From an uncultured Flavobacterium sp. (GTDB lineage Bacteria; Bacteroidota; Bacteroidia; Flavobacteriales; Flavobacteriaceae), in NCBI RefSeq assembly GCF_951805225.1, contig NZ_OX638201.1:1178001-1242000 (forward strand): a stretch of 64,000 nucleotides of DNA, given 5' to 3'. Of this stretch, positions 1 through 8,314 are shown one piece after another. The first letter of the stretch is position 1, and each line of letters begins with the position of its first letter. Under the pieces are notes generated by a model that ran no database searches, was not told the origin of the DNA, and worked only from the letters and a program-made list of their open reading frames with translations. A program made the translations under genes and the position numbers.

Positions 1-1
1 G

Positions 2-481
2 CTTGACAAACTTATGGAAATCAAATCTGAACTTGTCAATAGCAAAACAGACAGTATTCATATTATACGATCTCTTACTTATTACCTGCTTTTGAAGTTC
101 AACAGAATTTATGCTGATAAAAACAATCTTTCAATTGATAGGGCAGAAAATAACTTTGGTTACCAATTCAAACAGTTATTGGAAATACATATCAGACAGA
201 AACAGCGTATTGACTATTATGCCGATTTATTAAATGTGAGCAGGATTACAATTAACAATTGTGTAAAAAAGCAGTTTAATGTTACCGCAACAGAACTCTT
301 AAAACAGAGACTGCTTTTTGAAATAAAGAATGACCTGATACATTCCGGAAAAACTATTGCTGAGATAGCCTATGATCTTCAATTTTCGGAACCCGGACAT
401 ATGATGCGATTTTTCAAAACGCAAACAGGAATAACCAGCAGCCAGTTCCTTTCAGATTACCAAAATGGTATATTTTCATAG
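2..481 (+). CDS. AraC-family transcriptional regulator, 5' truncated
   Basis: This is the 3' part of an AraC/XylS-type regulator. The frame is open at the very start of the window, with sense codons before the ATG at 14, so the effector-binding half lies outside. The visible ~160 residues hold the paired helix-turn-helix domain: a first helix pair around YYADLLNVSRITINN and a second around IAEIAYDLQFSEPGHMMRFF, the usual AraC signature. It ends 125 bases before a MATE pump gene on the same strand, so it may regulate that pump; this is inferred from position only. Effector unknown. Confidence 0.85.
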   Translation, partial: LDKLMEIKSELVNSKTDSIHIIRSLTYYLLLKFNRIYADKNNLSIDRAENNFGYQFKQLLEIHIRQKQRIDYYADLLNVSRITINNCVKKQFNVTATELLKQRLLFEIKNDLIHSGKTIAEIAYDLQFSEPGHMMRFFKTQTGITSSQFLSDYQNGIFS

Positions 482-606
482 CATTTTCATAAGGTTATTA
501 CAGAATAAGATAAATTTACAACAAAGAATTGCTATGCTTTAAATGAAAGTTTAAGGTGTAACAATTTCAATCCATTAATCTGCTTTAAGGCAGTAAAATT
601 TTTAAT

Positions 607-1962
607 ATGTTCAAACAATACAAATCCAATAAAATATATTACCAAAGTACAATAACACTAGCAGGACCTGTTGTAATTTCACAATTAGGTCATACTCTGG
701 TGCAGACTTTTGATACCATTATCATAGGGCATTATGCCGGAACTATATCTTTGGCGGCAGTTTCTCTCGTTCATTCTGTTTTCATGGTCGTTTTGGTAAT
801 TGGATTAGGCGTTGCCTACGGATTGACACCTTTAATTGCGCAGGAAAATGGAAAATCAAATTTTAAGGAATGTGCTGAGCTTCTGTCAAACAGTTTATGG
901 CTTAATGTAGCCGCTGCAATTTTTCTTTTTTTAATAGTATATTATGGTTCTATGTTTGCGATGCAACATGCAGATCAGGATCCTCAGGTTGTAGAAACAG
1001 CAAAACCTTACTTGCTTATTTTAAGTTTATCTATTCTGCCTTTAATGATATTTCAGACTTTTAAACAATTTGCCGAAGGGCTGGGTTTTACAAAACAAGC
1101 AATGTCCATAACGATATGGGGAAATGTACTAAATGTAATTATTGCAGTTATTCTGGTAAAAGGAATGTTTGGAATTGAGCCAATGGGAGTTCAAGGAGTA
1201 GGAATTGCAACATTGATCGATAGGGTTTTAATGATGCTTGTTATGATGTGGTATGTACTTCGTTCAGAGAATTTTAGGGTTTATATAAAACATTTCGCTG
1301 TTAAGTTTGTTGATTTTTCAAAAATTCTAAAAGTGGTAAAAATAGGATTGCCTGTGGCGATGCAGTATGTTTTTGAAATTGGAGTATTTGCAGTTGCAGC
1401 TTTAATGGCTGGCAATATAGGCGCAACGGAACAGGCTGCTCATCAAACAGCAATAACTCTTGCGGCAATGACTTATATGATGGCAGGAGGAATTGCATCG
1501 GCGGCAACTATTAAGGTCGGAAATAGTTTCGGAAATCAAAACTACAAAAGACTCCAGAAGTTTGCTTATGCATCTTACCATTTAGTTATCATTTTTATGA
1601 TGTTCTTTGCGGTAATTTTTACACTCTTTAATCAATATCTACCTTACTTAATAACAAATGATGCAAGTGTTGTAGCGCTCGCTGCACATTTATTGATAAT
1701 TGCTGCGCTATTTCAGCTCTTTGATGGTACACAGGTTGTTGGACTGGGAACACTAAGAGGAATGGGAGATGTAAACGTTCCTACTTTGATAACCTTTGTC
1801 GCTTATTGGCTTATTGGTCTGCCTGTGGCTTATGTTTTAGGAATTTATTTCGATGGAGGAGTAAAGGGAATCTGGTACGGTTTGACTCTGGGATTGTTGA
1901 CATCATCTGCCTTACTGTATTTAAGATTTAGATATGTGATAAATAAAGTTTTGGAAAAATAA
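607..1962 (+). CDS. MATE family efflux transporter
   Basis: Inner-membrane multidrug and toxic-compound extrusion pump, expected to export cationic drugs or dyes by Na+ or H+ antiport. The 451 residues match the usual length of about 450 and contain about twelve hydrophobic helices in two MatE halves (roughly residues 15-180 and 235-400). The N-terminal ITLAGPVVISQLGHTLVQ stretch and the internal VKIGLPVAMQYVFEIGVF stretch are the equivalent first helices of the two halves. It follows an AraC regulator and is closed by a strong hairpin terminator. The NorM-like subfamily is likely; the substrate cannot be read from sequence. Confidence 0.92.
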   Translation: MFKQYKSNKIYYQSTITLAGPVVISQLGHTLVQTFDTIIIGHYAGTISLAAVSLVHSVFMVVLVIGLGVAYGLTPLIAQENGKSNFKECAELLSNSLWLNVAAAIFLFLIVYYGSMFAMQHADQDPQVVETAKPYLLILSLSILPLMIFQTFKQFAEGLGFTKQAMSITIWGNVLNVIIAVILVKGMFGIEPMGVQGVGIATLIDRVLMMLVMMWYVLRSENFRVYIKHFAVKFVDFSKILKVVKIGLPVAMQYVFEIGVFAVAALMAGNIGATEQAAHQTAITLAAMTYMMAGGIASAATIKVGNSFGNQNYKRLQKFAYASYHLVIIFMMFFAVIFTLFNQYLPYLITNDASVVALAAHLLIIAALFQLFDGTQVVGLGTLRGMGDVNVPTLITFVAYWLIGLPVAYVLGIYFDGGVKGIWYGLTLGLLTSSALLYLRFRYVINKVLEK

Positions 1963-2012
1963 TTTATAAATTCAATCATTAAAGTACAATGTCTGTTTAG
2001 GATTTAAGACAT

Positions 2013-2050
2013 AAAAAAATCCCATTTCTAATAAAATGGGATTTTTTTTG
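2013..2050 (+). terminator. Rho-independent terminator after MATE gene
   Basis: Perfect stem AAATCCCATTT / AAATGGGATTT followed by a run of eight T. The same stem sequence recurs at 62660-62691. Confidence 0.85.
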
Positions 2051-2204
2051 TGACCTATAAAAAACAAATTTCAGTTTAAATATCTTAAGCAGATTGATAA
2101 TTTATTATAGTAATTGGATTGTTAATATTAATGAAAGGTAATGTTAAAAATGCCATAACTTGAGTTGTAATATTAAGTTGTTTTTTTGATATAAAAATTT
2201 TTTT

Positions 2205-3956
2205 ATGGAAAATAACAATGATTTAGGCAGAAGAAGGTTTCTTAGAAATTCTTTATTGGTTGCTGGAGGAGTTTTCATCGCTCCACTTATTGAAAGCTGC
2301 AACAACGATGACAATACGGATAACAGCGGTGCGCCAGACGGAATGAAAAATGAAGGGTTTGAGACAGGAGTAGCCAGTTTTGATCCTACTGAAAAAGGAG
2401 TGATTATCTGGACAAGATATTCAACAGGTTCAGATGCTGAAATTACCTGGGAGTTAAGTAAGGATGCCTCATTTTCTGAAGTAACAAGAAAAGGGCAGGT
2501 GGGAGCATCTTCTACAAATGATTTTACAATCGCGGTAGATGTTCAGAACATTCCTTCTAACACAAAATATTATTATAGATTTTATAATGCCAAAACCAAA
2601 CAAGTAACTTTTACGGGAGAAACAAGAACGCTGCCGTCTAAAACAGATATTGTAAATGATGTAAAAATGGCAGTTGTTTCCTGTTCTAATTTTCCGGCAG
2701 GACTTTTCAATGTTTATGGAGCGATTGCTTCTTCAGATGCCGATGTAGTAGTTCATCTTGGAGATTATATTTATGAATATGCGCCGGGACAGTATGGAAC
2801 AAATCCTTTTACCAACGCATTAGGCAGAGAACATAAACCAGCAAGAGAGATTCTAAACCTCAGCGATTACAGAGAACGATACAGACAATATAGAGGAGAT
2901 AAAAATCTTCAGCTTTTGCATCAGAAAAAACCTTTTATATGTGTTTGGGATGATCATGAGTTTGCTAACGATACTTATAAATCCGGTGCAGAAAACCATC
3001 AGCCGTCTGAAGGAGATTTTCAGATGAGAAAAATGGCTGCTTTTCAAGCTTATAGCGAATACATTCCACTAAAAACAGGAAAAGACCTTAGAATTTACAG
3101 AAGTTTTAATTTCGGTACTATTCTTTCCCTTTATATGATGGATACCAGAGTAATTGCAAGAGATAAGCAAATGAGTTATGCTGATTATATTGATAATAGC
3201 GGAAATTTTGACCAGACAAAATTTAGAACAGATCTTTTAAGCCCAAGCAGAAAATTAATTGGAAGCGAACAAATGACTTGGTTAGGATCACAGATCAATG
3301 CAGATACTGCTAAATGGAAAGTGTTAGGTCAACAGATCTTAATGACAAAAATGCTTATTCCTGCAGAGTTGTTGCTGCTTTTGAACCAAATTTTAGCAGA
3401 AGTTGGTCAATTAGGAAGCGCACAACCGGCAACCATGCAGGCTCTTGTTAATACAATCTCTCAACTTGTTGTTATTAAAATGAGACATAAACAAAACGAT
3501 CCTTCTTTGACTGCTCAGGAAATTGCGAGAGTTACCACAACTTTGCCATACAATCTGGATGCCTGGGATGGTTATTTTGTAGAAAGAGAACAATTGTATG
3601 CGATGCTTTCCGGAAAAAATGTTGTGGTTTTAGCAGGCGATACTCATAATGCATGGTTGGGTAAACTTACCGATATGCAGGGAAATCATATAGGAACTGA
3701 AATAGCTTGTAGTTCTGTTTCGTCTCCAGGATTGGAAGCTTATCTTGGAATTACCTCAGATCCATCAAAAGCGGTAGAGTTAGCACAGGCATTTACAGTA
3801 TTGATTGATGATTTAGAATATGCAAATTTGTATAAAAGAGGTTATACGTATCTTAAATTTACAGCATCATCTTCTGAAGCTGAATGGAGATTTGTTGATA
3901 GTGTAACAACTGACACGATCACTACTGTTACAGAAAAAAAATATACTATAGCATAA
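2205..3956 (+). CDS. PhoD-type alkaline phosphatase/phosphodiesterase, Tat-exported
   Basis: Secreted metallophosphoesterase that releases phosphate from phosphomono- or diesters outside the cytoplasm. The N-terminus GRRRFLRNSLLVAGG is a twin-arginine signal, and Cys32 in IESC could be lipidated. A PhoD N-terminal beta domain (about residues 45-145) precedes the catalytic domain. Expected metal-site segments are visible: SC160SNF, HLGD187YIY, WDD250HEFAND and, near the C-terminus, AGDTHNAW. The 583 residues fit the family. It is convergent with a secreted beta-helix protein gene. No Pho box was identified upstream. Function is sound at family level; the substrate is open. Confidence 0.9.
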   Translation: MENNNDLGRRRFLRNSLLVAGGVFIAPLIESCNNDDNTDNSGAPDGMKNEGFETGVASFDPTEKGVIIWTRYSTGSDAEITWELSKDASFSEVTRKGQVGASSTNDFTIAVDVQNIPSNTKYYYRFYNAKTKQVTFTGETRTLPSKTDIVNDVKMAVVSCSNFPAGLFNVYGAIASSDADVVVHLGDYIYEYAPGQYGTNPFTNALGREHKPAREILNLSDYRERYRQYRGDKNLQLLHQKKPFICVWDDHEFANDTYKSGAENHQPSEGDFQMRKMAAFQAYSEYIPLKTGKDLRIYRSFNFGTILSLYMMDTRVIARDKQMSYADYIDNSGNFDQTKFRTDLLSPSRKLIGSEQMTWLGSQINADTAKWKVLGQQILMTKMLIPAELLLLLNQILAEVGQLGSAQPATMQALVNTISQLVVIKMRHKQNDPSLTAQEIARVTTTLPYNLDAWDGYFVEREQLYAMLSGKNVVVLAGDTHNAWLGKLTDMQGNHIGTEIACSSVSSPGLEAYLGITSDPSKAVELAQAFTVLIDDLEYANLYKRGYTYLKFTASSSEAEWRFVDSVTTDTITTVTEKKYTIA

Positions 3957-4013
3957 AAACCTCATTCGGCACTGATTGAATTTTTTTGAAAAGTGTCAAT
4001 AAGTACATTAATT

Positions 4014-4050
4014 AAATCGGAACAGGAGTAATCGTGTTCCGATTTTTTAT
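4014..4050 (+). terminator. Terminator after phoD-like gene
   Basis: Stem AAATCGGAACA / TGTTCCGATTT followed by T-rich sequence, 58 bases after the stop. Confidence 0.75.
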
Positions 4051-4148
4051 ATCATTATTTATCAGCATTATATGATAGTTCAGTTTTTGAAAACAACTTG
4101 CCTTCAAATCACACAACAAACAGACCGAATTTTAAAAGAATTCTAAAC

Positions 4149-4187
4149 AAAAAAAGGAAACAGCGAGTAAACGCTGTTTCCTTTTTT
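4149..4187 (-). terminator. Terminator for the beta-helix protein gene
   Basis: Stem AAAAGGAAACAGCG / CGCTGTTTCCTTTT flanked by A and T runs, so it can act on both strands. It lies 28 bases beyond the stop of the minus-strand gene. Confidence 0.8.
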
Positions 4188-4214
4188 ATTAGTTTTTATG
4201 TAAAACAATTAGAT

Positions 4215-5504
4215 TTATCTGCCGCTTGAAGCTGTTATTTTTCCTAATTGAAGTCTGTAGTCAGGTCTTTTTGTATTAAGTATGTCAACAAAAGTTTCTT
4301 TGTTATCAGTTTGTGAATAAACATTAAAGAATACACTGTTTCCGTACCAGTTTTCTAAATCTGCATTGTCAGCTTTGTTTTCTGTAAAGATATTACCGCT
4401 GCATTGATTAAAGAACATTTCTTCAAATCTGATTTTTTTAAGATTAGCATCATTGATTTCAGTTTTGCTGTCTATTAGTACTGCAGGATTAAAACCAGAA
4501 ATTACAGTTCTTTTCATTTCCAAAGATGAATTCTCAGCAACATAAATAGCTTCTTTTATTAAACCTGACTGAATATCGGCTTTAATATTTTCACTGTCGT
4601 TTAACATTGTCAAGTTTGTAGCAGTAACAAATGTTGCTTTTTTAGTAAAGTCAGTTTCGTTTTTCTTTTCATATGTTTTTACTTCCATACATCTTGAACC
4701 GTCTTTGTTACTTGATAAATAAGATGATCTCAAGGCTAATGAATTAAATAAACGACATTGAATACCTTGTGTAAATTTAAAATCATCATTAATTGATTTA
4801 TATGAAACTAGTTGAGAAGCGTTTACGTCTCCACCATAAAAGGCAAATGAATCTCCGCCTGAGTAACTTACCATGATGTTTTCCAAAATGGTTTTATTTC
4901 CTACTCCTGCAATAGTCAATGCATTAAAAGTATCTACTCCTTTTACTTTTTTACCGGCAAATTCAATTCGCACATATTTTAAAACTCCTGAATTGGCTGC
5001 AGGATTATTTCCTCCATATACAGTAAGTACAGGATCAAGATCCATGCTGTAAGAACCAACGTTTCCAAATTTATTTATCGGAGCATCACCAAGAATTACA
5101 ACGCCTCCCCAGTCACCTGCTTTTTTCATGCTCTGGTTTGAAGTAAAAATAATAGGATCTGTTTCTTGTCCGACCGCCATAATTTGTGCTCCTTTTGTAA
5201 TTACAAGTGTTCCTTTTGAAACAGCATCTCCAATAATTACTGTACCTGGCTCAATAGTCAACACAGCGTTATTCGTTACATATACATTTCCCTGAAGAAT
5301 ATATACATTCCTTTTTAGCAATTTTGTGTTTTCTGTGATATTTCCAGCTAAAATTTGATTTGCGTCTTTGGAGTCAGTCTTCTGAGGTTTGAATTCTGTC
5401 CAGTTATCCAGCCAGTTGCTGTATCCTATAATTCCTTTTTCCTGCTGTGCATTTACTAAAACAACTGTCATTAGTAAGCAAATAATTAAAGTAATTTTTT
5501 TCAT
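4215..5504 (-). CDS. Secreted right-handed beta-helix protein, unknown function
   Basis: A 429-residue protein with a clear signal peptide (MKKITLIICLLMTVVLVNAQ). The middle shows the regular pattern of a right-handed beta-helix: short strands with repeated Val/Ile, Gly and Asn, for example NVYVTNNAVLTIEPGTVI and GVLKYVRIEF, with a GGDWGGV-like turn (AGDWGGVVILGDAP). Such proteins occur widely in Bacteroidota as surface or periplasmic proteins of unassigned role. No catalytic residues of polysaccharide lyases were recognised and no C-terminal sorting domain is evident. It is convergent with the PhoD phosphatase; a shared role is only a guess. Confidence 0.7.
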   Translation of the reverse strand: MKKITLIICLLMTVVLVNAQQEKGIIGYSNWLDNWTEFKPQKTDSKDANQILAGNITENTKLLKRNVYILQGNVYVTNNAVLTIEPGTVIIGDAVSKGTLVITKGAQIMAVGQETDPIIFTSNQSMKKAGDWGGVVILGDAPINKFGNVGSYSMDLDPVLTVYGGNNPAANSGVLKYVRIEFAGKKVKGVDTFNALTIAGVGNKTILENIMVSYSGGDSFAFYGGDVNASQLVSYKSINDDFKFTQGIQCRLFNSLALRSSYLSSNKDGSRCMEVKTYEKKNETDFTKKATFVTATNLTMLNDSENIKADIQSGLIKEAIYVAENSSLEMKRTVISGFNPAVLIDSKTEINDANLKKIRFEEMFFNQCSGNIFTENKADNADLENWYGNSVFFNVYSQTDNKETFVDILNTKRPDYRLQLGKITASSGR

Positions 5505-6376
5505 AGTTTGGGGCTATTAGGTATTATAAATTCTTTAGGATCGCTAAAGCTCTTTTCTTGCAGAGCTTTTTCAAAAGTAGATAAACTTGTTTGAGTTTTA
5601 ATAGACTTTACTTATATTTAACTATAAGGGAATAAAATTTAACACTACGCATTATTTCTCTTTGATCAACCATTAAATAAAAGACTTCGACCGATATATT
5701 ACATCACTTTTTTAAAGTATCAATATTAACTTTCTACATCAATTATTCAATTTTAAAGTTAAATAAAAAATATGATAAATAAAGCTTTTTTTAAAGAATT
5801 ATTTATCATCCATTTATTTAGCAGTTCGCACACATACTACAAAGTCTGCTAATAAATTGGTTACAAGTGCGTTGAGCTAGATTGCAAAAAAAATATTTTA
5901 TGAACCTTTTATGCTATTGAGGTATTAAAATCTATTACAGAAGCTGGAAATGTATTGAAAATTCCAGTCTCATTTGAAGTTAAAGCTACTCTTATATAGT
6001 TTATTTGTTAGTTATAAAGTATTTTTTGAAATTTAAATGCAAATTATATTCATTTACTTTCGTGATTTTTAATAGATGGAGTAGAAGCAATTTCATAACT
6101 TTAAATTAAAATAAAAACTCTTTCAATAAATAGTACGTAAATGAATTAAGGTAAGTATTACAAAGGAGCTTATAATAGGAATATTAAAGTGTAAAATTAA
6201 TCTTAAGGTATCTGTTTTTATATAAAATTAAATATGTTTTTTAATGAAAAATGTAAAAAGCAATTCGATATATACAGCGTTAATTCATTATTCTGAGAAA
6301 TTTGATTTAAATTTTAAGATAAGCTAAATTTACATAGATTTGTTTTTTTGTATAATATTGGCTTTTAGATATTACT
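5505..6376. other. 872-base AT-rich intergenic region
   Basis: No convincing gene or RNA was found. It must hold the promoters of the leftward beta-helix gene and the rightward ECF sigma gene. Next to the beta-helix gene is an 8-bp hairpin at 5546-5569 (AAAGCTCT / AGAGCTTT) in its presumed leader. At the right end is a 12-mer shared with the second ECF sigma gene (6356-6367). The rest is low-complexity A/T with scattered stop codons in all frames. Confidence 0.6.
6356..6367 (+). promoter_or_regulatory. 12-mer shared by both ECF sigma genes
   Basis: TATTGGCTTTTA ends 9 bases before the TTG start of this sigma gene. The identical 12-mer ends 9 bases before the ATG at 25903 in front of the second sigma gene. 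Role unknown; promoter, regulator site or translation signal are all possible. Confidence 0.45.
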
Positions 6377-6940
6377 TTGGAAATAAATATTGTCTTAGCA
6401 GAACTTCAAAACCAAAACAAATCCGTTTATAAAAATGTCTTCAATCAATTTTATAAAGGGATGGTTCTTTATGCCAATAATTTTCTATTTGATCAGCAAG
6501 CCAGTGAAGATGTAGTTCAGGAAGTATTTATTTCCTTATGGGAAAATGCAAAAGATATTGAAATCAAAATTTCCCTAAAAGCATATTTGTATGCAATGGT
6601 TCGCAATAAATGTTTGAACTATCTTAAATCCTTAAAAGTTACAGACGATTTTAATTTAATTGATATAAGTTCGATGTTGACTATCGAAGAAGATTTGGAT
6701 TTAATTTCTGAAGAAGAAAAAACAATTGTCTACGGTCAGATTTTAAAAATTGTCGAGACTTTTCCTGAAAGTATGCAGCAAATTTTTAAACTTAAATTTA
6801 TTGAAAACTATAAATATTTAGAAATTGCTGAAGAATTAGGTATTTCTGTCAATACAGTAAAAACACAACTTTCAAGAGCAAAAACTAAAATCAATCAATC
6901 TTTGGTGGTTGTAATTGCTTTATTTGCAACCCGATTGTAA
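6377..6940 (+). CDS. ECF sigma factor, FecI-like (locus 1)
   Basis: Extracytoplasmic-function sigma-70 factor that should direct RNA polymerase to the fecR-susC-susD genes when released by its FecR partner. Region 2 spans about residues 20-90 (DVVQEVFISLWENA is the core) and region 4 about 125-178 (YLEIAEELGISVNTVKTQL helix-turn-helix). At 187 residues it is complete. The start is a TTG: an in-frame stop sits at 6353, and the next ATG would remove part of region 2, so the TTG is preferred. FecR follows after 134 bases, the usual sigma/anti-sigma arrangement of Bacteroidota uptake loci. Confidence 0.9.
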   Translation: MEINIVLAELQNQNKSVYKNVFNQFYKGMVLYANNFLFDQQASEDVVQEVFISLWENAKDIEIKISLKAYLYAMVRNKCLNYLKSLKVTDDFNLIDISSMLTIEEDLDLISEEEKTIVYGQILKIVETFPESMQQIFKLKFIENYKYLEIAEELGISVNTVKTQLSRAKTKINQSLVVVIALFATRL

Positions 6941-7021
6941 GAAAGTTATTTAGGTTTGAGTTAAATTTAATTTTTTCTTCATTTTTTCTTAAACTTTTGT
7001 CACCCATTATTCTGTTATGCT

Positions 7022-7035
7022 TGTCTTAGTTATAA
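7022..7035 (+). promoter_or_regulatory. Candidate ECF-sigma promoter element before fecR (locus 1)
   Basis: TGTCTTAGTTATAA, 40-53 bases before the fecR start. The second locus has TGTCTTACTTAAAA at the equivalent place. I infer a -10-type element read by the cognate sigma factors; a matching -35 element is not obvious. Confidence 0.35.
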
Positions 7036-7074
7036 ATTACATCAAGTAATTGTTAATTTAAAGAGATTCTGCAA

Positions 7075-8190
7075 ATGGAATTTAAACTGATCATAAAGAA
7101 AATAAACGATACTCTTTCCCCAAAAGAAGAATCAATTTTTGCTGCGTGGTACAACGAGTCGGACTCAAACAAAGAATACTTTGAAAGAGTAAAAAATAAT
7201 TACGAAAGCGAAATCGAGGAAATAGATCTTGATCGAGCCTGGAAAGCAATTGACAAAAAAGTCAGCCCAAGAAAAAATAGAAAAGCCTATTACAAATATG
7301 CAATTGCAGCTTCTGTAGCATTATTAATTGGAGTTACTTATTTTAAATCTTCAACATCAACTTCTAATAAAGTCATTCCAACTGTTGTTGAAAAACCAGT
7401 TGATGGCGTAACCTTAACTTTATCAGACGGAACTAAAGTAGTTTTGAGCGATCACAAAAATGGTGTTATTGCCAATCAGGAAAATGCTGTTATTACCAAA
7501 GACGAAGAAGGACAAATTCGTTATGAAGGAAATAACACGGAACAAAAAGGAAAAGTTGCTTACAATACTTTAGTAACTGCAAACGGAAAAACTTTTCAGG
7601 TGCAATTGCCAGACGGAACCAATGTCTGGATGAACGCCGGATCATCATTAAAATACCCAACTTATTTTAGCGGAAGCGACAGAGCTGTAATCTTAACCGG
7701 TGAAGCATATTTTGAGGTTGCGCATAACGAAAAAATGCCTTTCAGAGTTTTCTCAAACGGTCAGGAAGTAGAGGTTTTAGGAACTCACTTTAATATCAAA
7801 GCCTATCTGAATGAGCCTGTAATGAAAACCACTTTATTAGAAGGTAAAATTAAAATCAGTGAAGGCGATAATAATATGCTCGTAAAACCGGGACAACAAG
7901 TTATTGTATCTCTGGGTAAACATGCGATGAATATTACGAGCGTTAATACGGAATCGGCATTGGCATGGAAAAACAGATTATTTTATTTTGAAAATGCTAA
8001 ATACGATGAAATCATGCGTGAAATCGAAAGATGGTATGATGTCGATGTAGTTTATAAAGGAAAAATTCCGGATGAGCGTTTTGAAGGTGCAATCCAAAAA
8101 GACTTAAAATTAGATCAGGTACTTAAAATGCTTGAAAGTAAAGATGTTCACTTTAAAGTTTCAGGAAAGGAGGTGATTGTGACACAGTAA
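7075..8190 (+). CDS. FecR-type anti-sigma factor (locus 1)
   Basis: Inner-membrane anti-sigma factor relaying a signal from the SusC transducer to the ECF sigma factor. The order is a cytosolic sigma-binding N-terminus (residues 1-70, with FAAWYNESDSNKEYFERV), one membrane helix at about 76-93, a periplasmic FecR domain at about 165-265 (LPDGTNVWMNAGSSLKYP, GEAYFEVAH, VLGTHFNIKAY) and a C-terminal DUF4974 domain at about 300-371 that contacts the STN domain of SusC. The 371 residues are typical. It is followed after 123 bases by susC, with a hairpin leader in the gap. Confidence 0.92.
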   Translation: MEFKLIIKKINDTLSPKEESIFAAWYNESDSNKEYFERVKNNYESEIEEIDLDRAWKAIDKKVSPRKNRKAYYKYAIAASVALLIGVTYFKSSTSTSNKVIPTVVEKPVDGVTLTLSDGTKVVLSDHKNGVIANQENAVITKDEEGQIRYEGNNTEQKGKVAYNTLVTANGKTFQVQLPDGTNVWMNAGSSLKYPTYFSGSDRAVILTGEAYFEVAHNEKMPFRVFSNGQEVEVLGTHFNIKAYLNEPVMKTTLLEGKIKISEGDNNMLVKPGQQVIVSLGKHAMNITSVNTESALAWKNRLFYFENAKYDEIMREIERWYDVDVVYKGKIPDERFEGAIQKDLKLDQVLKMLESKDVHFKVSGKEVIVTQ

Positions 8191-8222
8191 AAATGTGCTG
8201 CAAGAACTTAACACAAAAAAAA

Positions 8223-8250
8223 TACCCAAAGCGTTCCCGCGCCTTGGGTA
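8223..8250 (+). promoter_or_regulatory. Leader hairpin upstream of susC (locus 1)
   Basis: TACCCAA / TTGGGTA, one A-C mismatch, then GCG / CGC around a 6-base loop. It ends 63 bases before the susC start and has no T run after it, so it is not a classical terminator. The second locus has a hairpin of the same geometry ending 66 bases before its susC start. Confidence 0.55.
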
Positions 8251-8284
8251 GTATAGTGTAGTTCTTAATAAAATATAAACCAAT

Positions 8285-8314
8285 CCTATTTAATAACTAA
8301 CCGTTCAAATGTAA
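8285..8314 (+). promoter_or_regulatory. Conserved block before susC start (locus 1)
   Basis: CCTATT-N4-AACTAA-N5-CAAATGTAA running into the ATG at 8314. The same three words in the same order precede the second susC (27947-27974). Confidence 0.5.

Noticed and set aside
5546..5569. Hairpin in the leader of the beta-helix protein gene, considered as a riboswitch
   Set aside because: Only 8 bp with no conserved aptamer-like flanks; could be a chance or weak terminator structure.
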